Shown: positions 6,354 through 11,121 of the stretch, piece by piece | Position numbering within the stretch: the first letter of the stretch is position 1 | Layout: the number at the start of each line of letters is the position of its first letter | NCBI GenBank assembly: GCA_030695725.1 | Contig: JAUYPN010000069.1 | Coordinates: 1 to 16,703 of the forward strand | DNA: 16,703 bases | Reading direction: 5' to 3' | Source of the DNA: Candidatus Omnitrophota bacterium | Lineage (GTDB): Bacteria; Omnitrophota; Gorgyraeia; 2-01-FULL-45-10 | The notes under the pieces: generated by a model | Seen by the model: the letters and a program-made list of their open reading frames with translations, nothing else | The model's database searches: none | What the model was told of the DNA's origin: nothing | Made by a program: the position numbers and the translations under genes

Positions 6354-6572
6354 ATGACTTTACTGAAGGCGTTCCGCCTGCCGGAGGCACTCGTTAACAG
6401 ACTGGCTTCGTTGGCGAAGGTCACTCATCGCAGCGAGACTTTTTATGTCACCGACGCCCTGAAACATTATCTGGAAGACTACGCGGACGCGCAGATCGCG
6501 AAAGACCGTTTTAATGATCCTAAATCGAGGATCATTTCCGGCGCCGAGATGCGGGGCAAGCTTGGTGTATAA
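6354..6572 (+). CDS. Ribbon-helix-helix antitoxin (RelB-like)
   Basis: A 72-residue protein. Its N-terminal part, with a strand FRLPEALVNRLASLAK followed by helices (RSETFYVTDALKHYLED), matches ribbon-helix-helix DNA-binding antitoxins. The C-terminal ISGAEMRGKLG resembles the toxin-binding tail of RelB/DUF6290-type antitoxins. It is preceded by AGGAGG about 10 bases before the ATG, and by a promoter with two palindromic operator copies. It overlaps the toxin gene by 8 bases, a normal toxin-antitoxin arrangement. Likely role: neutralises the downstream toxin and represses its own operon. Confidence 0.85.
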   Translation: MTLLKAFRLPEALVNRLASLAKVTHRSETFYVTDALKHYLEDYADAQIAKDRFNDPKSRIISGAEMRGKLGV

Positions 6573-6822
6573 GGTTGTCTATTTAGATCAGGTCGAACAG
6601 GATCTTAAGAAACTTGATAAATCTACCGCTAAGAAGATTCTCGCCCGGATCGAGACCTATCTTGCTTCCGATCCCAAAGAATTGGGGAAACCCTTAAAGG
6701 GGGAATTCCAGGGATATTGGCGGTATCGCCGGGGAGATTACAGGGTCATTTATAAAATATCGGAGCGGGAAATTTTAATTCTCGTCCTGCGCATCAGCCG
6801 CAGAAAAGATGCGTACGATTAG
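6565..6822 (+). CDS. RelE/ParE-superfamily toxin
   Basis: An 85-residue RelE-fold protein, probably a ribosome-dependent mRNA interferase. Visible features are an N-terminal strand YKVVYLDQVEQDLKKLD, the central KPLKGEFQGYWRYRRGDYRVIYKI with the basic and arginine residues typical of RelE, and the C-terminal L-R-I-S-R-R-K-D-A-Y. The usual His-Arg-Lys-Asp is Arg-Arg-Lys-Asp here. The start is GTG at 6565, because RelE proteins begin directly with this strand. An in-frame ATG at 6514 would add 17 residues read from the antitoxin gene and is unlikely. GGGG lies upstream within the antitoxin gene. Confidence 0.85.
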   Translation: MYKVVYLDQVEQDLKKLDKSTAKKILARIETYLASDPKELGKPLKGEFQGYWRYRRGDYRVIYKISEREILILVLRISRRKDAYD

Positions 6823-6829
6823 TTTTTTC

Positions 6830-6915
6830 GGGCGGGTGGCGGAACGGTCTACGCGACGGACTTAAAATCCGTTGGCCGCAAGGCCTTGAGGGTTCGATTC
6901 CCTCCTCGCCCACCA
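6830..6915 (+). tRNA. tRNA-Leu (UAA)
   Basis: Class II tRNA of 86 bases. Acceptor GGGCGGG (6830-6836) pairs with CTCGCCC (6905-6911) with one G-U. The discriminator is A, and CCA is encoded at 6913-6915. Anticodon arm ACGGA-CTTAAAA-TCCGT gives TAA. The long variable arm is GGCC-GCAA-GGCC, and the T arm is GAGGGTTCGATTCCCTC. It starts 7 bases after the toxin stop. Confidence 0.95.
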
Positions 6916-6997
6916 TTCTGCTTCGCAGGAATTGACCGAGCAGAATGTCCCTACGAAGCCATACCCGAATTGTAAGGATTTAATGGCGAAGTAGGAC
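6915..6997. repeat. Two hairpins between tRNA-Leu and thrS
   Basis: First hairpin: ATTCTGCT (6915-6922) with AGCAGAAT (6939-6946), beginning on the last base of the tRNA. Second: GTCC-C-TAC (6947-6954) with GTAGGAC (6991-6997), then a symmetric GAA/GAA internal loop, then GCCAT (6958-6962) with ATGGC (6983-6987). They look like palindromic repeats, but as RNA they would form a structured leader 14 bases before the thrS start. Confidence 0.6.
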
Positions 6998-7010
6998 AAA
7001 AAGGAAACAT

Positions 7011-8726
7011 ATGGACTTGGACGCATTAAGACATAGCGCGTCGCACGTGATGGCGCAGGCCGTGAAGGAGCTCTGGCCGGACGCCTTGCTCGGGATAGGC
7101 CCGTCGATCGAGGACGGATTCTATTACGACTTCGACCGCGAAGAGCCCTTTGCTCCGGAGGATCTCGGGGCGATAGAAGCGAAGATGCGCGAGATCATAA
7201 AGAAGAACTACGCTTTCGAGAAACAAGAGATGACCAAACCCGAAGCGCTTAAATTATTCAAGAAGATGGGCGAGAAGTACAAGATGGAATTAATAGAAAG
7301 GATTCCCGGGGATACCGTATCCGTATACAAGAACGGTGACTTTATCGATCTGTGCCGGGGGCCGCATGTAGCGTCGACGGGTGAGATAAAGGCATTCAAA
7401 TTATTGTCGATAGCCGGCGCCTATTGGCACGGCATAGAAACGAACCCGATGCTGCAGAGGATCTACGGTACGGCGTTCCCTACGCAAAAAGACCTCGAAC
7501 ACCATATAAAAACTATCGAAGAAGCCAAGAAGCGTGATCATAGGGTGCTTGGCAAGCAGCTCGAATATTTCAGTCTGAGCGACGAAATGGGGCCGGGCCT
7601 CGTATTGTATCATCCTAAAGGCGCGCGGCTGAGGATTCTTATAGAAGAATATATACGCAACGAACATTTAAAGCGCGGATACCAGCTCGTCATAGGGCCC
7701 CACATACTGAAGAGCGATGTCTGGGTCAGGTCCGGCCATTATGATTATTATAAAGAGAACATGTACATCTTCAAGATAGATAAACAGGAATACGCCATCA
7801 AGCCGATGAATTGCCCCAATCACATCATGGTCTATAAGTCGAAGACCAGAAGCTATAAGGACCTGCCGATCAAGTTCTTCGAGCTCGGGACCGTATACAG
7901 AAATGAAAAATCCGGGGTCCTGCACGGCCTTCTTCGCGTGCGCGGTTTTACGCAGGACGACGCCCACATATTCTGTCTTCAGGACCAAATCGAGGACGAG
8001 ATCATAAAAGTCATAGATTTCGTCATAGATACGCTGAACGCGTTCGGCTTCGACGAATTTTCCATAGAGCTGTCGACGAGGCCCGCGAAATCCATAGGCT
8101 CTGACGCCGACTGGGCGCTCGCCGAGGCGGCCCTCATCAACTCATTGAACAGGAAGGCGTTAAGCTACGAGATAAACGAGGGGGAAGGCGCTTTCTACGG
8201 CCCGAAGATCGATATAAAGTTAAGGGACGCTCTGAAGCGCGAATGGCAATGCGCGACGATACAATGCGACTTTGCCCTGCCGGAAAGGTTCGACCTGAAG
8301 TATGTCGGCCAGGACGGGAAAGAATACCGCCCGATAATGCTGCACAGGGTTATTTTGGGCTCACTCGAGCGTTTTATGGGCGCATTGATAGAACATTTTG
8401 CCGGAGCGCTTCCTATATGGCTGGCGCCCGTGCAGTGCATTATAATCCCTGTGTCGGAGAAGGCGGGAAGTTACGCTGAAAATGTATGGCGCACGCTCTT
8501 CAACAATGATATAAGAGTAGAGATGGACTCGAGGAATGAAAGGCTGCAGAAGAAGATACGCGACGCCGAGATCCAGAAGATACCGTATATGGTCGTGATA
8601 GGCGAAAAGGAAGAGTCCATAGGCATGATTTCTGTAAGGAGCAAGGAGCAAGGCGATATAGGCAGGATGAAATTAGGAGAATTTGTCGAGAGGATAAAAG
8701 AAGAGACGGAAAAGAAGGTCAGATGA
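7011..8726 (+). CDS. thrS: Threonyl-tRNA synthetase lacking the TGS domain
   Basis: Class II synthetase that charges tRNA-Thr. The protein begins directly with the editing domain: HSASH (residues 8-12) and, later, DLCRGPH supply the metal-like editing residues. The catalytic core follows, with PMNCPNH (zinc cysteine), FELGTVYRNEKSG (motif 2), TQDDAHIFC, and MLHRVILGSLERFMGALIEH (motif 3). The C-terminal anticodon-binding domain starts near LPIWLAPVQ. At 571 residues it is about 65 shorter than E. coli ThrRS because the N-terminal TGS domain is absent. The 95-base gap after tRNA-Leu cannot encode one. AAAGGA precedes the ATG. First gene of the thrS-infC-rpmI-rplT-pheS-pheT cluster. Confidence 0.96.
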   Translation: MDLDALRHSASHVMAQAVKELWPDALLGIGPSIEDGFYYDFDREEPFAPEDLGAIEAKMREIIKKNYAFEKQEMTKPEALKLFKKMGEKYKMELIERIPGDTVSVYKNGDFIDLCRGPHVASTGEIKAFKLLSIAGAYWHGIETNPMLQRIYGTAFPTQKDLEHHIKTIEEAKKRDHRVLGKQLEYFSLSDEMGPGLVLYHPKGARLRILIEEYIRNEHLKRGYQLVIGPHILKSDVWVRSGHYDYYKENMYIFKIDKQEYAIKPMNCPNHIMVYKSKTRSYKDLPIKFFELGTVYRNEKSGVLHGLLRVRGFTQDDAHIFCLQDQIEDEIIKVIDFVIDTLNAFGFDEFSIELSTRPAKSIGSDADWALAEAALINSLNRKALSYEINEGEGAFYGPKIDIKLRDALKREWQCATIQCDFALPERFDLKYVGQDGKEYRPIMLHRVILGSLERFMGALIEHFAGALPIWLAPVQCIIIPVSEKAGSYAENVWRTLFNNDIRVEMDSRNERLQKKIRDAEIQKIPYMVVIGEKEESIGMISVRSKEQGDIGRMKLGEFVERIKEETEKKVR

Positions 8727-8752
8727 GGCCGAAGGCCGAATCACAATAAGCG

Positions 8753-8768
8753 AAAGGAGGATGTTATT
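8753..8768 (+). promoter_or_regulatory. infC ribosome binding site with AUU initiation codon
   Basis: AAAGGAGG (8753-8760), spacer ATGTT, then ATT (8766-8768) in the infC frame. The ATG at 8761 is in another frame, directly abuts the Shine-Dalgarno and reaches a stop after seven codons, so it is unlikely to be used productively. A strong Shine-Dalgarno with a rare initiator is the arrangement expected for IF-3 discrimination against its own mRNA. Confidence 0.75.
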
Positions 8769-9281
8769 TTTAAGAAAGAGATAAGGATAAACCACAGGAT
8801 AAGGGCCAGGGAGATAAGAGTGATCGGCGAACATGGTGATCAGCTTGGCGTTATGAGCGTCCAGGACGGGATAAAGAATGCCGAGGAGGCAGGGCTTGAT
8901 CTGGTGGAGATAGCTCCGACGGCAAATCCTCCGGTCTGCAGGATAATGGATCACTCAAGATTTAAGTATGAGCAGGAGAAGAAGGAGAAAGAGGCCCGCA
9001 AGAAACAGAAGATTGTCCATATAAAAGAGATACGGCTTGGGCCCAAGATAGGCGAACATGATTACCAGTTTAAAGTTAACCATCTTATCGAGTTCCTGAA
9101 GAAGGGGGACAAAGTCAAGGTCACCATGATATTCAGGGGCAGGGAGATGGCGCATGTAGATCTCGGGCGCAAGATCCTTGAGAAACTCTCGAGCGATATC
9201 TCCGGAGTGGGGGAGATAGAGGAGAGCCCAAGGATGGAAGGCCGTTTTATTAATATGATCATCAGAGCGAAATATAAATAG
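8766..9281 (+). CDS. infC: Translation initiation factor IF-3, predicted AUU start
   Basis: IF-3 binds the 30S subunit and checks start-codon pairing. The N domain contains RINHRIRAREIRVIGEHGDQLGVMS, followed by LVEIAPTANPPVCRIMD, a lysine-rich linker, and the C domain (IRLGPKIGEHDY...VKVTMIFRGREMAH). The conserved N terminus extends upstream of the first conventional start (GTG 8820), which would remove the essential RINHRIR segment. In frame, no ATG, GTG or TTG lies between the thrS stop and 8820. ATT at 8766 sits 5 bases after a strong AAAGGAGG (8753-8760). This mirrors the AUU start of E. coli infC, which underlies IF-3 autoregulation. Predicted length is 171 residues. Confidence 0.93.
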   Translation: MFKKEIRINHRIRAREIRVIGEHGDQLGVMSVQDGIKNAEEAGLDLVEIAPTANPPVCRIMDHSRFKYEQEKKEKEARKKQKIVHIKEIRLGPKIGEHDYQFKVNHLIEFLKKGDKVKVTMIFRGREMAHVDLGRKILEKLSSDISGVGEIEESPRMEGRFINMIIRAKYK

Positions 9282-9328
9282 TATAAATAGGGGTCATATA
9301 AATAGTATAAATAGGGGTCAGGTCTCAA
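9273..9328. repeat. 24-bp tandem duplication and GGGTCAGGT motif after infC
   Basis: Two perfect, adjacent copies of a 24-bp unit (9273-9296 and 9297-9320), each containing TATAAATAGTATAAATA and ending GGGGTCA. The first copy includes the last codons and stop of infC (TAG 9279-9281). The second runs into GGTCTCAACA, so GGGTCAGGT lies at 9315-9323. It resembles the GGGTC-type intergenic repeats seen elsewhere in the window. Confidence 0.8.
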
Positions 9329-9370
9329 CAATCAACAAAATCAATAGTGCAGCTATAGCCAGGAGAAGAT

Positions 9371-9571
9371 ATGCCAAAACTGAAGACGAGCAAAAGCGTC
9401 AAGAAGAGGATACGTATAAGTAAGCGCGGCAAGATAAAACATTTTAAAGCCGGGAAGCGCCATCTTTTGGGCGGCAAAAGTTCGAAGCGCAAACGGCAGC
9501 TCGGCAAGCCCGGGTATGTTTCACACGCCGACGCGCCGGCAATAAGATTACTATTACCGTACGGAGCGTAG
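9371..9571 (+). CDS. rpmI: 50S ribosomal protein L35
   Basis: Basic 66-residue protein of the large subunit. MPKLKTSKSVKKRIRISKRG followed by KHFKAGKRHLLGGKSSKRKRQL and a C-terminal DAPAIRLLLPYG matches L35 in order and length. AGGAGA precedes the ATG. It lies between infC and rplT as in most bacteria. The infC-rpmI gap (89 bases) is enlarged by the 24-bp duplication. Confidence 0.96.
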   Translation: MPKLKTSKSVKKRIRISKRGKIKHFKAGKRHLLGGKSSKRKRQLGKPGYVSHADAPAIRLLLPYGA

Positions 9572-9596
9572 AAGCGGTCAATAACGAGGAGGAGCA

Positions 9597-9944
9597 ATGA
9601 GTAAAGTCAAACATGCAGTCGCAACAAAGAGACGCAGAAAACGGGTAATGGACGCGGCCGAAGGCCAATGGGGCGGCAGACACCGGTTTTACCGCCGGGC
9701 CATGGAGTCGGTCGCCAAAGGCAGGATGTACGGCTTCAGGGACAGGAAGGCGAAGAAGAGGGACTTCCGTTCATTATGGATAGTCCGCATCAACGCTGCC
9801 TGCAGAGAGCACGGGATACCATATTCGAAGTTCATGAACGGGCTCAAAAAACTGAAGATCCTTATAGACAGGAAGATGCTCGCGGAGCTTGCGGTATCCG
9901 ATAATAAAGTCTTCGGAAAACTCGTCGAGATGGTAAAAGCGTAA
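9597..9944 (+). CDS. rplT: 50S ribosomal protein L20
   Basis: 115-residue L20, an early 23S rRNA-binding protein and, in several bacteria, the repressor of its own operon. Signatures: basic N terminus with KRRRKRVMDAAEGQWGGRHRFYRRA, then YGFRDRKAKKRDFRSLWIVRINAACREHGIPYSKFMNGLKK, the most conserved part, and a C-terminal helix. GAGGAGG lies 7 bases before the ATG. 25 bases after rpmI, so certainly co-transcribed. Confidence 0.97.
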   Translation: MSKVKHAVATKRRRKRVMDAAEGQWGGRHRFYRRAMESVAKGRMYGFRDRKAKKRDFRSLWIVRINAACREHGIPYSKFMNGLKKLKILIDRKMLAELAVSDNKVFGKLVEMVKA

Positions 9945-9953
9945 CGTGTTGTA

Positions 9954-9998
9954 GGGTCTGACCCAACGTATCTATTACGCATTGAATGGGTCTGACCC
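9954..9998. repeat. Pair of GGGTCTGACCC repeats between rplT and pheS
   Basis: The 11-base near-palindrome GGGTCTGACCC occurs twice in the 65-base rplT-pheS gap, at 9954-9964 and 9988-9998, start to start 34 bases. Such twin short palindromes resemble REP/BIME units. A spurious in-frame ATG at 9986 lies inside the second copy. Confidence 0.75.
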
Positions 9999-10009
9999 TT
10001 AAGGTGAGC

Positions 10010-11050
10010 ATGAAAGACAAGATTCAAGAGATCGGGAAGAGCGCGATCGAAGAGATCGCTCTGGCGGCCGATGCAGACGCGTTGGAGAAGGTCAGGGTGA
10101 AGTATTTCGGCAGAAAGGGCCTGGTCACCGAGCTCTTTAAGCAGATGGTGGGGGTCTCTTCCGCGGACAGGGCGGAAGTCGGAAGGCTCATAAACTCATT
10201 AAAAGAGACCGTTTCGAAGGCGTTCGACGAAAAGGCCCCCAGCCTTTCAAGCGGCCGGGACTCCAGGGCCCAGAAGATAGATATCACGCTTCCCGGAATC
10301 GCCAGGGAAGTGGGCCACATTCACCCGATCTCCAAAACCATAGAAGAGATCTGCAGCATATTCATATCGCTTGGATTTAAAGTCGTCGAGGGGCCGGAGA
10401 TAGAGAACGAACACTATAATTTCGAAGCCCTCAACATACCTTTAGAGCATCCGTCCCGCGACGCATTCGACACATTCTATCTCGACGATAAATGGTTATT
10501 GCGCAGCCACACCTCGCCAGTCCAGGCGCGCTTCATGGAGAAGAACAAGCCGCCTTTTGCCATAGTCATACCCGGCAAGGTCTACAGGCCGGACGCTACG
10601 GACGCGTCCCACTCATTTATGTTCCATCAGGTCGAGGGGCTAGTCGTAAGCGATAATATAAAATTTTCCGACCTGAAGGGCGCGCTCACTCTTTTTGCCA
10701 GGCAGATGTTTGGAGAGGCGATCAAGATGCGCTTCCGCCCGAGCTTCTTCCCGTTCACCGAACCGAGCGCGGAGGTGGATATATCGTGTATTCTGTGTAA
10801 GTCAACGGTCCACGGTCCACGGTCCACAGAAGAGAAGCGATGTAGTCTCTGCGGCGGTAAAGGATGGATAGAGATACTTGGCGCTGGGATGGTGAATCCC
10901 AAAATATTTAAAAATGTGGGGTATAACCCTGAAAAAGTCACAGGATTCGCTTTCGGTATGGGAGTGGAGAGGATAGCGATCTTAAAATACGGAATTACGG
11001 ATATAAGGATGTTCTTCGAAAACGACATTAGGTTTTTGAGACAATTTTAA
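10010..11050 (+). CDS. pheS: Phenylalanyl-tRNA synthetase alpha subunit
   Basis: Catalytic subunit of the (alpha-beta)2 PheRS. An N-terminal coiled coil (KVRVKYFGRKGLVTELFKQM) is followed by the class II core with HPISKTIEEI, LLRSHTSPVQARFM, GKVYRPDATDASH-FMFHQVEG, FFPFTEPSAEVDI and FGMGVERIA. The start is ATG at 10010, with AAGGTGAG just upstream. The in-frame ATG at 9986 is read from a repeat. Two CxxC pairs (C260/C263 and C278/C281), a putative zinc site, are separated by residues 266-273 encoded by a heptamer repeat. 346 residues, typical length. pheT follows after 71 bases. Confidence 0.95.
   Translation: MKDKIQEIGKSAIEEIALAADADALEKVRVKYFGRKGLVTELFKQMVGVSSADRAEVGRLINSLKETVSKAFDEKAPSLSSGRDSRAQKIDITLPGIAREVGHIHPISKTIEEICSIFISLGFKVVEGPEIENEHYNFEALNIPLEHPSRDAFDTFYLDDKWLLRSHTSPVQARFMEKNKPPFAIVIPGKVYRPDATDASHSFMFHQVEGLVVSDNIKFSDLKGALTLFARQMFGEAIKMRFRPSFFPFTEPSAEVDISCILCKSTVHGPRSTEEKRCSLCGGKGWIEILGAGMVNPKIFKNVGYNPEKVTGFAFGMGVERIAILKYGITDIRMFFENDIRFLRQF
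10805..10825. repeat. ACGGTCC heptamer array inside pheS
   Basis: Three tandem copies of ACGGTCC followed by ACA, in the pheS reading frame. Three heptamers equal 21 bases, so frame is preserved. They encode about eight residues (T-V-H-G-P-R-S-T) between two CxxC pairs. The segment is unlike the surrounding protein. Confidence 0.85.
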
Positions 11051-11054
11051 CTTC

Positions 11055-11114
11055 GTCATTGCGAGGCCCTATGCTTTCTTGCGAAAGCAAGAATGGGGCC
11101 GAAGCAATCTCTTA
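11055..11114. repeat. GTCATTGCGAG repeat, copy 2 (pheS-pheT gap)
   Basis: Begins GTCATTGCGAGG and ends CCGAAGCAATCTC, the left arm of the palindrome family also found in parA and pheT. Between these lies a hairpin TTCTTGC-GAAA-GCAAGAA (11076-11093) with a GNRA-type loop, flanked by GGCCC/GGGCC. It occupies nearly the whole 71-base gap and stops just before the pheT ribosome binding site (TAAGGA). Confidence 0.8.
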
Positions 11115-11121
11115 AGGACGT

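Noticed and set aside
6059..6397. 112-residue ORF running from tRNA-Val through the nested palindrome
   Set aside because: It starts inside the tRNA and reads hairpin sequence. The composition is not protein-like and it overlaps the antitoxin start.
6916..7010. T-box or other known riboswitch before thrS
   Set aside because: No T-box sequence (AGGGTGGNACCGCG) or specifier stem, and the gap is too short.
9986..10009. Upstream ATG for pheS
   Set aside because: It lies within a GGGTCTGACCC repeat and has no Shine-Dalgarno. The ATG at 10010 gives the normal N terminus.
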